Below the pieces are notes generated by a model that saw only the letters and a program-made list of their open reading frames with translations, was not told the DNA's origin and did no database searches. The position numbers and the translations under genes were made by a program. Below, one piece after another: positions 54,201 to 64,000 of a stretch of DNA of 64,000 nucleotides. Positions within the stretch are counted from its first letter, which is position 1; the number at the start of each line of letters is the position of its first letter. The DNA comes from Corbicula japonica. Its lineage: Eukaryota; Mollusca; Bivalvia; Venerida; Cyrenidae. The stretch is taken from positions 10,096,396 through 10,160,395 of the forward strand of contig JAZAYU010000009.1 in assembly GCA_038501625.1 (NCBI GenBank), written 5' to 3'.

Positions 54201-55156
54201 TGGCGATTTTGTCTTTGTTCGTTGTTTCTTTGTTCAAAATGGCGTGGATTGTTTACATTTAGATTCGATTGCATAGGTTTAAATAATATTCCTTCCATTG
54301 AACAGCAAACCATTCAAATTAAGAAATAAATTTCTTTCGTATTTTTTTAAATTTAATTTATGGATATGTGTAGAAAAATTGGGGAAAAATAGTTATTCGA
54401 AAATAATTTTTCCTTGTGGGTTTAGAAGTCAAATATCTGACTAAAAACCGACGTCTATCCGACGTTATTTTCCGACGTCTAAACGACGTCGCATTTTCGA
54501 CGTCGGATTAAAGTTGGATTTAGGTCGCCGACGTCGCGACCAAAATCCAACCTTAATCCAACATCGTTCCCACGTCGGGTGTTTTCTGGGTTATCTCGTA
54601 ATAAACAGGAAATGTGTGGCGAATAATAACGTTGCGGTTCATTGCACAACTTTAAATGAGGTTTAATTAATCTATATTCTTTGCAATTTCACAGAAATCC
54701 GGAGATTTTAACTATGAATCCAGAGAAATAACTTAAAATCCTGGAAACATCTAGTTTAGCGGACCCAAACACCTAAGAGCATTGCTTGTGAGAACATCCA
54801 TTGGTATCCTAGTCTGTCAGTCAAACAAATTTCAATTATAGCGAGTATAAATGTGGGCTACCGCAACCACACCCACGTTTTTCTCGCTCAAACGTTGCTG
54901 AGCTTTTGTGTTTTGAAGATAATTGGTCCGCTAAACTAGATTCTACCCAAAATCCTGATATTTCGGATAAAGTCCGGAGATTTGGAAGACCTGCACTTGT
55001 GACTTGGCGGAGATCTCGATTTCAAAACAACATCCCTGAATATTTTATCACGTTAAAATATCACACTTAATAATTGACAGGATATTTCATCGGCTCATTT
55101 ATAATTGTGTAAATAATTTTAGTAAAAACTAAGATTCATACCTCTTGGTCCGCCAT
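42260..55156 (-). CDS. CCDC96: CCDC96/CFAP184 axonemal coiled-coil protein, complete
   Basis: Eleven coding exons, 5' to 3' on minus: 55156-55142, 53278-53131, 51587-51363, 50687-50515, 47599-47333, 46829-46676, 45878-45685, 44801-44682, 44356-44264, 43515-43378 and 42505-42260. All introns are GT-AG, phases are consistent, and the sum is 1773 nt (590 residues plus stop). The start MADQE sits in a strong context (AACAAAATGG). Residues 6 to about 265 are low-complexity Glu/Pro/Gly/Ala, very acidic. From about 265 the chain is coiled coil, with EFFRKKKADE, QVALNALNSRSG, GLHLIDFEQLKIENQTYNEK and a CGLLGN near the end. The CCDC113/CCDC96 domain covers roughly 395-575. Known role: with CCDC113 it forms a structure on axonemal doublets near radial spoke 3 and the nexin-dynein regulatory complex, supporting ciliary beating. 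The length is close to vertebrate orthologues (about 555). Introns are loaded with repeats. Confidence 0.95.
42706..42730 (+). other. Hammerhead-like motif remnant in CCDC96 intron 10
   Basis: CTGATGA followed by hairpin AGGCC-ATAA-GGCC and then AAAA where an active core needs GAAA. The flanks TTTCACTTG and CAAGTGAAA are perfect complements and could be an outer stem. It looks like a mutated copy of a retroelement-borne ribozyme motif. Confidence 0.4.
43135..43280. repeat. Family P palindrome, copy 4
   Basis: Ends GCCCAAGGTTATAAAACTGA and CTCAGTTTTATAACCTTAAG, arms of about 70 bp, centre GGCAACTGGTCGCC. It lies in CCDC96 intron 10. Confidence 0.92.
44005..44190 (+). mobile_element. Family M MITE, shortened
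   Basis: Recognised by GTGAACAGTGTAGATCCAGA and CTGATCTGGATCTACACTGT flanking a shortened centre. The outer ends are degraded (TTTTCCATTTATATA, GGGGTAAAGGCCTTA). It lies in CCDC96 intron 9. Confidence 0.7.
44844..45289 (+). mobile_element. Two family M MITEs in tandem
   Basis: The first, 44844-45061, starts TAAACCCTTTCCTCCACAGA and has lost part of its right half. The second, 45062-45289, is more diverged (GGCAAACAGAGTAGTTCCAG, ending GTGTAAGGGTTA). They abut each other in CCDC96 intron 7. Confidence 0.75.
46143..46337. mobile_element. CAGGGCTTCCACTAG-ended MITE
   Basis: Starts CAGGGCTTCCACTAG and ends CTAGTGAGAGCTCC, an imperfect inverted repeat. The interior repeats GGGAGAAGT and its complement. 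It lies in CCDC96 intron 6. Ends have diverged and I cannot read a target duplication. Confidence 0.5.
47113..47306 (+). mobile_element. Family M MITE, deleted left part
   Basis: TAACCATTTACTCCAAATAT then directly GTGCCATCTGATCTGGATCT, so about 40 bp of the left half is missing. The right half is intact to GGAATTAAGG. It ends less than 30 bp from CCDC96 exon 5 (donor at 47327-47332). Confidence 0.75.
47776..50308 (+). mobile_element. Composite family D element in CCDC96 intron 4
   Basis: The 5' end has ATGCCCCCGCCATGAAATGG and GTCCGTCC. A separate internal segment (from about 47967) has GTCCGTCCGTCCGTCC followed by four ~160-bp units (AACGCAACTCCTCCTACACT at about 48180, 48350 and onward). 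From about 48880 to 50090 there are ~148-bp family D monomers ending AAGGTCACTGTTACTAAAA. The 3' terminus is GCGGGGGCATCC, hairpin GTGTCC-TAT-GGACAC, ATTT, CTAG and T. It appears to be two elements combined, either by nesting or by capture. Confidence 0.75.
50740..51340 (-). other. CCDC96 intron 3
   Basis: AT-rich with no recognised repeat or exon. Flanked by good splice sites (donor GTTTGT at 51357-51362, acceptor with TATAATACAG near 50688-50697). Confidence 0.6.
52189..52402 (-). mobile_element. CAGGGCTTTTTT-ended MITE with TATGT duplication
   Basis: Terminal inverted repeats CAGGGCTTTTTT and AAAAAAGCCCTG. TATGT flanks both sides (52184-52188, 52403-52407). It is the same family as 62691-62889 in opposite orientation, sharing GGGCC, TTTTCCCCCAAAAGTAACTT and TCATTCCCCTT blocks. 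It lies in CCDC96 intron 2. Confidence 0.85.
53678..54590. mobile_element. GACGTC-rich TIR element
   Basis: Starts CCCAGGAAACATTTGACGTC and ends ACGTCGGGTGTTTTCTGGG, an inverted repeat of about 20 bp with mismatches. The subterminal parts are packed with GACGTC/GACGTTGGATT and TCCGACCAAAATCCAACC-type repeats in both orientations. The middle is AT-rich with no coding capacity. No clear target duplication is read. It lies in CCDC96 intron 1. Confidence 0.7.
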
Positions 55157-55159
55157 TTT

Positions 55160-55173
55160 GTTGCTAGGTAAAT
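55160..55173. promoter_or_regulatory. Candidate RFX X-box at CCDC96 start
   Basis: GTTGCTAGGTAAAT (ATTTACCTAGCAAC on the gene strand) lies four bases upstream of the CCDC96 ATG. The AGCAAC half matches the RFX half-site RRNRAC, and the other half differs by one base from the consensus. RFX factors drive ciliary genes, which fits CCDC96. The site would fall in or just before the 5' UTR. Confidence 0.4.
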
Positions 55174-55284
55174 ATTGTTTGTCTAAAACCTAACCTCCGT
55201 ATTTTATACGGAGCCGAGCCGGTCTACTCGATATTTTGAGACCGGTGACGACACATTGCGTGTTGAGCCGAAACAAGACAAAGT

Positions 55285-56304
55285 AACTGCTATATATTGG
55301 TTACCTCAAATGCACAAAAAAACGCACAAACCAAGAGTTATTGCAAGCTCTTATCCTTGTTCAACTACTAAATTAACCGTGATCTTAACATCTTGTCTTA
55401 CAGCTATAAAATAACATGTAATTAGGTATCTTATTGCATTTTTTTTACAGAAGGTTCCTTTGATAATGATGCTTTATGGACCTGTCAAGACCTTATCGAA
55501 GCGTTCACATTTTAATTGGATAATATTTATGTGAGATTTGGTACCTCTATTTATAAACAAGTAATATGCATTGCAATGGGTACTAATTGTGAACCCCTTG
55601 ATGCTGATCAGTTTTAATACTGCTATGCATATGAAAGAGATTTTATGTTATCTCTTTCTACCAAACATCAAGATGACATTATTACAGACTTTAACAGGCA
55701 TCGAGGTACAATGATGGTTTGTTCAATATAGAAAATAATCATTTTTATCTCTGGTTAGTAAGATTTATCTTTAAGTTTTATCGCCGATACCCAGATGTAA
55801 AAACAAATGAAATATGCATATCAGGAATGGCCAATAAAAAAACAGGTGCAGTTTAAAATCATAATTGCAACAAAAAAATTAGGTATTTCACAGCCAGTTT
55901 TTTAAATGGAGATTTCATTTATAAACTTAAGAAAATAAAAGGCAACGTTAATTCCTCCGTAAAAACCATCTGTAAATTCGAAAAGAAATGTTACCAAAAT
56001 GATATCCTATGTACAGCGCTCTGCAGGCCTAGTGATTATAATCCTTCTACAGTTGATCAGTGGCGATTACTGATATGCATATTGCACTTTTTTATACTTA
56101 CCTCTTTGGCTGCACGGTGGCAGGGATTTAAGAGTCCATGAAGGTTTATGGGGAAATCTTTTTTTAAAAACCTAGAAGCTATTAGTTCTTATGTTTTATA
56201 TGTTTGTGTTCTTTTGCATGCAACAGTGGATAGCTGATGGGTGGGTTGGAGTTATTTCACCAAGACAACTTGAACTTGTATGTTCATATGAGAACCTGTT
56301 CGGG

Positions 56305-56310
<6 letters not shown>
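55285..56310 (+). pseudogene. Decayed reverse-transcriptase-like sequence
   Basis: A frame from about 55297 contains LPQMHKKTHKPRVIASSYPC. About 220 bp later comes IYKQVICIAMGTNCEPLDAD, which resembles the conserved RT stretch ending in G-T-N-C-A-P-L. A further frame reads LSTKHQDDIITDFNR. Frames change several times, with stops at about 55402 and 55514 and later shifts. The catalytic YxDD position is disrupted. The retained motifs suggest a Penelope-like or related retroelement. Downstream to about 56310 there are more broken frames that may belong to the same element. Confidence 0.6.
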
Positions 56311-57180
<870 letters not shown>

Positions 57181-57194
57181 AGCTTAATCTCAGT

Positions 57195-57490
57195 AATTTG
57201 CAGTAATAGGAATGCATATTACTACCCACGCCACCTAGCCCCGCGTCCAAGCACAACTCGGTATTTACCCAAGTTAACAGTGCCATTTTTTATCCAATCC
57301 AAACGATGGTGTGCATATGACGATAATCATGTAACCTCACGATCAAATGTGGTATTTCAGATTATTATCATTATAAGATCAGCGGCATGTGGTCCCCTGA
57401 TAAAAGAAAAGATTTGTCCTAAATGAGAACACAATGAGCAGAATTAAACAGAATAGAGTTTTGACAGGGTTCTGAGAATATAATTCCTGT
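57195..57490 (+). repeat. Dispersed repeat, copy 1
   Basis: Matches 59310-59590 in the same orientation, with shared blocks ACTACCCACGCCACCTAGCC-like, AAATGTGGTATTTCAGATTA, GGTCCCC-TGATAAAAGAA and TTCTGAGAATATAA. The copies are diverged and may be part of the retroelement complex starting at 55285. Confidence 0.65.
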
Positions 57491-59309
57491 GTATAATATG
57501 TAATAGGGAAAGTCAAAGCAATAGTTGTCTTAGATTAAAACCACCAATACTAAAACAAACCGAAATATTTAAACAAAAATATTATTTGGAGTACTTACAA
57601 AAAGACAAATGAATCGCGTTCAACAACATTCAAAGACCGTGATTGATAGATGGGTTAATTACTAAGCATGCAGAGCGCTGTAACATATCCCGTTGGTAGT
57701 ATTTCTTTACGAATTTGCAGATGTTTATATGAATAAATTGGAAGTTCTTATCTTTCATTTCGAAATAAAATCTCCATAAACACTTCTAGATATATACCTC
57801 GTCACAATAGCGATTTTAATCTGCAGTTTAATTTTTAATTAAATCTTGGTATCGGATGAAAAAAAAAAGCAAAACGTTTTTCTTTATCACACGGGACATA
57901 CCTCATCCACAACTGGAAAATTTACAAAATTAATAATCAATGATTACGAATTCATTATCTATCGAACAGTTAAGGCCAAAAATGTGTTTACACCGTTGGG
58001 TGTAAATTCTCTTTATTAGCAGTAACAACAGATCTGTAACAAGGGGTGCACAGTAAGTCCCCATAGGGATTCCATTTAAAATAGATGTACAAAAATCTTG
58101 CATAAGTATTATATATTATGAATGAGAGTGACTCGGACAAGTCCTGGTAAGTTCGTATATTATTATTATTATTATTATTACTATTATTATAAGAACCACC
58201 ATTCTATAACGGGGTAAATAAAGTGACACTTTATCAGTGTTGTATCACCACTATTACTGAACAGAATACGTCGACCTAAATGAGGTATGCGAGTGAATGA
58301 AAATGCACGTATTTACACAAAAAATGAATAAAATGTCAATTATAACTTAACTGTTCCTTCACATGTAATCGAGGTGTACATAGTGTGTTGTGTTGGTGTA
58401 CATTGCAAAACAGAGTTTGATATACTTAAAAATTCTGCCATTAACAAGCAGGAGCGGATCCAGATGGTGTTCGACGGGGTTGTTCAATCCCTCTTTTGGC
58501 GCCGCAATGCATTTAGTTTTCATGTGGATTTTGGCCAGAAAGTTGGAAATTATCATTTAAATACCCTAAGACCGACACAAACGAAATTCTTTTCTGAAAA
58601 TTTTGCATACGACCGTTTGTTCAGGGTCGGAAGAAAGATTTCAGAAAAGGAGTTCAACTAGGTTAGTCTTAGGGGAGCTTATTGGAAAGCTAAAACTCGT
58701 TTCAAGTTTCTGCTGGAAATTAAACAAATTTTTGCTATTTTGACTAGTTGTTGATCTTTTTCTATGAAGTAAAAATACAAAAAACACATTTTTTTCATTT
58801 GTTTATGTATTTTGTTATCACAGGTTTAAGAAAACCATTTTAAACATTTTTTCAAGATATTTAACAACCCATTTTCTAGGAAGGCTTACATGCAGCTCCA
58901 CAAATACTGTAATGTAGCCACCTGGTGGGCACTTATAAATTAACAGTAATCTACTAATGCCGTGTATTTAAAAACAAACAAACAAAATTAAATTGAATAG
59001 ATTTCCAAATAGTTTAATACTAATTATGATTGCCCAGACTCTTGGGTCAATAAATTACCTGATTTTATTGAAACTTAAAATAATTGTCTGGTACCTGTTA
59101 GTTTATCACAGAATTATATTAACCCTTTACTCCTTATATTCATTTTTTGTGTGAGTTTAACTTGCAATTGCTTGGTAAGGCTGTTGCAAGAAAAACAACA
59201 AAGTTGAAATTAAAAGTATGTTGACTGTATCAAAATACATGTAGATGAAAACGGAACTTTGAAAGCCACCGAACATGACAAACATGAAAATATTGCAGAC
59301 TCCGATCAA
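57491..59309. other. Intergenic between CCDC96 and ARL16
   Basis: No gene supported. It contains an (ATT)n microsatellite at about 58159-58190. The 95-codon plus-strand frame at 58374-58661 has no recognised family and no repeat match that I can see. A family M terminus fragment (TTAACCCTTTACTCC) is at about 59120. Confidence 0.5.
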
Positions 59310-59770
59310 TTGAGCCCGTTCACGGGCAGTAATGAAAATGCATTTTACTGCCCACGCCGCCAAGCCCTTGGTTGACACTAATAAACAGTATAATTTTGAT
59401 CCTTCCCAAATGATGGTCTGCATATGATGTCGAACATGAAACTTTCAATCGATGTGGTATTTTCAGATTAATACCATTTTCAGCGATGAATGGTCCCCAG
59501 ATAAAAGAACGGGAAAACTATGGGCATAACTAAAAAGAATAGAATTTTGAATGGGGATCAGAGAATATAAATCCATTCCATTTTTCAGCAGCGTATCAGT
59601 GATATTGTTAAATTAATACTAGCTTTACTTATTAAACGATAGCTTTGCTTGACATTGACAACGTCGCATAGAAACGACGTCATCTTTGTATTTTATATGT
59701 TTAGGACAGTTGAATAAACCTTACTATTGTGAATTTGTGTTATTAATTCGACGATATAACATTGGCGATG
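59310..59770 (+). repeat. Dispersed repeat copy 2 and possible LTR fragment
   Basis: 59310-59590 repeats 57195-57490. From about 59590 the sequence has an AATAAA (59713) followed by ATTCGACGATATAACA and then TTGGCGATGAGGACC. The last part resembles a primer-binding-site region directly after an LTR. No second LTR or coding region is present, so only a fragment is suggested. Confidence 0.35.
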
Positions 59771-60637
59771 AGGACCAATGATTTTGGAGAGACTTTTAAT
59801 GCACCTTGTTATGTCGATTGCCTGGATATATGGCTGATGGAGGCAGTTGGACAGTTCACACTCTCACTGTCATTTGTTGTATGAAGAACATATCTAATTG
59901 GTCAGAGCCTTGATTCAAAATTTATTTTTTTTATTTATTAGAGACTGCCAATGTTTTTTTAGAGTTTTTTTGTTGCTTATGTAATTATAATGTTACAGTA
60001 TTTTCAGTATACAATACTTTCGATTTTAGTAAGTATATAAAAGGTGTTTACACAGAGATGAACATGAAAATGTCTGTCAGATGACTAGATTGTGTGTTAA
60101 TTGAGTCGGTAATAACACATTTCCTTGGTAAGAAGCATGTGTAAAATAATCGTCTTGTACATGTAATTATAATTTTGTTCCATCCATATTATAACATTTT
60201 CTAGTATTTCGAGAGGTTACATCGAACAACTTCACTGGTCTTGGTTTTCTCACTTGCAGAACCCATGGCTGATGTCAATTTCCTCAAAAGCATTCAGTCT
60301 ATGCCAGTACTGCTTGCAACAGTTTCAATTTAAAAGAAAACAACAGCAGTGGAAACCATTCCTGAAATCAGTCACAAACCCAGACTGCCAGCTCCATAGT
60401 CCTAGTAGCATACTGTGCTCTGACATCCCTATGAAGCACCCATCTTACCATTTGTTTTTCACACAATAGCAGGTCACACTCAAAAGCTTCTTGGGTAAAA
60501 CTTCTGATGACATTATGATCCGACATTTGATTATTTCACACTTGATGTCACGAAATGAATCTGAGGGTAAGACTTTCTCATTTAATATAATGGGTAATTG
60601 CTGCCCACTTCACATCCACACTACAGATAAGACTTCC

Positions 60638-63600
60638 TCATTTAACGTAACAATTAAGTTCCATCCACTTCATGACTTCATTTAGACCACTACCAGTGCA
60701 AGCACTAACTTCCATCTGTTGTATTGGCCTACTAGAGTGTGCTGTAATCTCACTTAATCTATACAAAGTCTCCAATTCACCTTTTGTCATTCTGTCAGGC
60801 ATATCCCTGGAAAACAAAATACATGTACTTATTAATCTTGAAGGTATCTGTTTCTAGAGTTTTGCAATCAACACATCACCATACAGTCATTATATACTCA
60901 CGGACATAAGTCTTGTCCGGTACAGGTTTCCATAATATCTTTTAAACACAAGAAGATTTCATTGCACACTCATTGATTTGGTATCAATAAAAAAAGGACA
61001 TTTATATGCATTTGTTGAAAAAAGAATTCAGGAATTTGAGCCAGTACTACAGGAAGAGTAATGTGTTGCAAATTGTAGACCGGACAAGACTGTTGTCCTT
61101 TAGCATATTTTGTTATGATTTTATTTTTGTGTATTTTGTACTAAGAAACAAATTTAACCATATAATAGCTTATCTGATTAAGATAATATCAAACCCTAGT
61201 ATAAATCACATAATGCATTGTTTGACTGATTGGAATAACACAGAGGTACAAATTTAAGCCCAAATGAAAATTTTATTTGTATCTTCAGTGCTACCATTGA
61301 ATATATAACATCCATGAAAGCACATAGGTAATTTAAATGGAATACGTGTATTATATAATTTATTTAATCATTTGATCAAGTTGTACTAAAAATAACCAAA
61401 TAAAAAATGAAACAAATCAGAAACCCTGATATTGAAGACTAATCCCCAAACCTGTGGATTTGATGAAGCTAACCCCAGTCTCAATTAATAGGCTAATCAC
61501 AAGCTCAGTGCTCAATATCATGAAACCCATAAGTATCATTCACGTGTGTTGGGTAAAGATCGCGTGATCAGGCCCGAGGGTGAAATATGCACAAGGGCAG
61601 TAATGAGGCTCTGCCGAGTTACCACCTAAGTTCATATTTCTTAAGGGCAAGATCACACGATCTTAACCCAACATAAGTGAATTATACTTTTTCTTGCATA
61701 CCATATTTATTTTGCACATTTTAGGGTATTTTCCTGTAAATTTTTCTTTGCACTACTTTTTAATAGTATATATGAGACATTCCACCATTCACTCATAACT
61801 GTGTAAGACGTGGTGACGTCTTATAGGGCACGTGACTCATTCTACATGGCGGGTGTAGGATCGAAATTTCCTAAACGGGTGAAAACACAGGATGACCTGA
61901 TCTGGTATGCAAGAAAAGAATGGTGAATGCTTCATGAACTCTTCTTTGGAAAAAGCAGTGGAATCTGGTGTTTACAATAATTGATTCCACAATAACAGTT
62001 CAAGATTACTCAAATCAAGAAACCTTGAAAGAATGCCTGAACAGTAATATGAGAGACTGAAGTATGGGCTATGATACTGTCAACTTGTGTACATACATTT
62101 TATTAAACACAATAAGTACTGGTATATCTGGCAAGGACTTGGTGCTGAGAACCGTCAGTAACTGTAGACAAGAGGCTGCAACTTGAAGCCTGTTTGATAT
62201 ATCTATCACATACTGAAAAATAGATTCAAATATTTCATACATGCCATATCACCAGGCAGGGGGAAATCCCCAGATCCTCCCCCACCCCCCAGCTGGAAAA
62301 GTAAATAATGGCCTCATGGGTTTTTGAATGCATAAACTTCAACATTTTTACCATGAAATATTTCTGAAAACATTAAACAAAAATTTATGTCATTATAAAG
62401 CTTTCAATCTAAGCACTGCAAGTGTGAATGTAAACTTACCAATTATGCTTACAGCATCTATGTCAATACACATATTGCCAATGTGGCCAAAACAGTTTAA
62501 TAACTAGATAAATCTTAACGTAAAATGTTCATCAAACTGTGAAAATAAACTTGTTTAAAGTTAGATTCTCTTCCTAGACATATTAGACACTGGATTAAAA
62601 TGAATTGTCACAAAGTGCAAAAAGTGCTATGCATTTAAAATCAATTAGCATCATCACCAATTTTTGCACAGTTGAACACTCAATTAAAACCAGGGCTTTT
62701 TTCACTGTCTGGGGAAAGGGCCCATGCGCTATAATTTTTGGGAAAATAGTGTGATTTCTTCTCTAAAGGGGAATGAAAAAACCTGATGTAAAGTTATTTT
62801 TGGGGGAAAACTGCATGATTTTGAAGAAATTTTCTAAGGGGAAGCCCCCCCCCATAAACGGCTCCTGCTATAGAAGGAAAAAATCCCTGAAAACACTTTC
62901 GAATTTTACTTGAATTAGTTGACAAAAGATACTAGAATAAGAAAAACAATTACTACAATTTTTTTCAGTATATATATTATGCCAGCAGTTTCAACCTACA
63001 ATAAGTGCCACAGCCTCTTTGAAGTAGTTTTTCCAGATTGGTCCCATACAACCTCCTAGTTCCCTCATGGTGATGTCTTGCCTTCTGTTCAGTGAAACTG
63101 TAACAAGATTGGTTCCAACCTGAAGATCAAGAAAATCAGTTCATTTTAACTTGCTGCTATGTTTAAATACCAGTAGATATCATCAGGTAGTGTGTGCCAT
63201 TTTTGCAATTTTTGTAAATACCGGTAACTTGTTAACTATTTGGTTTCTATTATGTATTATCTTTTGATAATACAATCATGCTTTTCCAAAGCTTGAAGTT
63301 TACCGTAAAACTGGTATTTCAGTCACAGATACTCAGTTGACTGACTCCCTATGAATTTCGTAAATTTAATACATAAGGTTTCTATTCAATTTATATATTT
63401 GTGATTGCATATTGGGAATCCATGGAATTCCAGCTAAAATGGGACTGACTACTACTACCTGGAGTTATTAAATTCCATTCAGTATATCACATGAACGCAA
63501 TTAAATGCTTATGCTAACAAATTAACCATTTACAAAGTGATAGAAAATATTAGAATCACAACATATTTTTAGTGCTATATGTAGTTTGTAAACTTTGTTT

Positions 63601-63958
63601 CCGCTGAAACAACTTAATCACATAAACTTTCATAATTTATTTAATGCTTAAATTCAAATTTCAATACTTAAAAGGACAACAAAAATGGCATTACTGTTGG
63701 AATAGTTGCTGGCATTTCTTCAAAGCAGTATTCTGATCCTTTCCTCACAGCATCATCTGAATTTTGTTAAGGAATTACCAAACTAAGTGAACAGAAACAT
63801 GCTGGTCCATATCTTTAACCTTATACCTGCTTATTTCTGTAAATTACCAATCTTTTTGGTGTTTTGCCCATTCAGTTTATGAATTACAGTCAAAGCATGA
63901 TATCTTTTAAAGCACTTACCTCAATATTCTGGTTACTATTCTGAGGTAACCAAAAAAT
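60638..63958 (-). CDS. ARL16: ARL16 small GTPase, 5' end beyond window
   Basis: Firm exons on minus: 63119-63000, 62212-62097 and 60806-60638 (TGA at 60640-60638), with GT-AG introns and matching phases (0, then 2). A further 13-codon exon at 63958-63920 ends in phase 0 but is weak. Exon one gives VGTNL, then RELGGCMGPIW, the ARL16-specific replacement of the usual WDxGGQ G3 motif. Exon two opens YVIDISNRLQ and ends LIVFNK. The exon junction makes NKMD (G4 NKxD). The last exon has EVSACTGSG (G5 SAxxG) and ends in a short tail. The P-loop exon lies outside the window. Family knowledge: ARL16 is an ARF-like GTPase without N-myristoylation that supports delivery of ARL13B and INPP5E to cilia, and in human cells it has also been reported to bind RIG-I. 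The gene follows CCDC96 in the same orientation with about 5.5 kb between them. Confidence 0.9.
61531..61684. repeat. Inverted repeat, ~55-bp arms
   Basis: TTCACGTGTGTTGGGTAAAG at the left pairs with the reverse complement of CTTAACCCAACATAAGTGAA at the right. AGATCGCGTGATCA pairs with GATCACACGATCT. The spacing is about 45 bp. It is a foldback-type repeat in the last intron of ARL16. Confidence 0.75.
62691..62889 (+). mobile_element. CAGGGCTTTTTT-ended MITE with AAAAC duplication
   Basis: Ends CAGGGCTTTTTTCACTG and GAAAAAATCCCTG. AAAAC is duplicated at 62686-62690 and 62890-62894. The 199-bp body matches 52189-52402 in reverse. It lies in the ARL16 intron between the first two firm exons. 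Confidence 0.88.
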
Positions 63959-64000
63959 CTGAGTACAAGACAACTGAAGACATACTTTTTATGATGGTAA
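63120..64000 (-). other. ARL16 upstream intron and window edge
   Basis: AT-rich. A donor-like site (GTAAGT at 63919-63914) follows a possible 13-codon exon (63958-63920) with the residues IFWLPQNSNQNIE. The exon lacks the Pro-Thr expected just before VGTNL in ARL16, so it may be false. Nothing else is recognised. Confidence 0.4.

Noticed and set aside
58374..58661. 95-codon plus-strand frame between CCDC96 and ARL16
   Set aside because: No recognisable domain, no splice context and no homologous copy in the window. A minus-strand frame also overlaps it, so chance is likely.
62432..62500. Minus-strand stretch reading GHIGNMCIDIDAVSIIG before a GTAAGT, considered as the missing ARL16 exon
   Set aside because: The true exon, with YVIDISN through NK and correct phases, was found at 62097-62212. 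This stretch does not fit the family.

Overview
The window is animal nuclear DNA, AT-rich with small phase-consistent exons in very large repeat-filled introns. The dominant repeats look molluscan, most likely from a bivalve such as a heterodont clam. These are hairpin-ended elements opening with AGCTCACC and GTCCGTCC runs, with satellite-like cores, and a ~240-bp MITE with AACCCTTTCCTCCA ends. The species call is inference; the exon structures are read directly from splice sites, reading phase and family motifs.

Layout. Positions 1-5.0 kb hold only repeats. A plus-strand LITAF-domain gene (7 coding exons, 148 residues) spans 5.1-22.6 kb. A second LITAF-domain terminal exon pair (29.57-31.11 kb) lies downstream on the same strand with no start exon of its own that I can see, and its acceptor phase fits the upstream exons. 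From 31.1 to 42.2 kb I see no gene: this is a nest of inverted repeats, a 13-unit array, a 2.3-kb dimeric satellite-like element and smaller elements. A complete minus-strand CCDC96/CFAP184 gene (11 coding exons, 590 residues) occupies 42.26-55.16 kb. Positions 55.2-60.2 kb hold decayed reverse-transcriptase-like sequence, a large inverted repeat around a (GA)n tract, and a possible LTR fragment. The minus-strand ARL16 gene (three firm exons, with the 5' end outside the window) occupies 60.64 kb to the window end.

How the genes relate. CCDC96 (axonemal coiled coil) and ARL16 (small GTPase linked to ciliary trafficking) lie in tandem on the minus strand, and a plausible RFX X-box sits beside the CCDC96 start codon. 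The LITAF proteins are small membrane-anchored zinc-binding proteins of late endosomes and are unrelated in pathway.

The most unusual content is the repeat landscape. Several non-autonomous element families share one architecture: a 5' hairpin, a GTCC/GGTT microsatellite, a tandem ~140-165-bp core, then a 3' hairpin followed by CTTG or CTAG before TT. Two of these families also share a ~32-bp core module. Other notable items are 144-bp near-perfect palindromes, repeated TGTCCCGAGTGTAACA motifs inside nested inverted repeats, and MITE insertions with readable target duplications.
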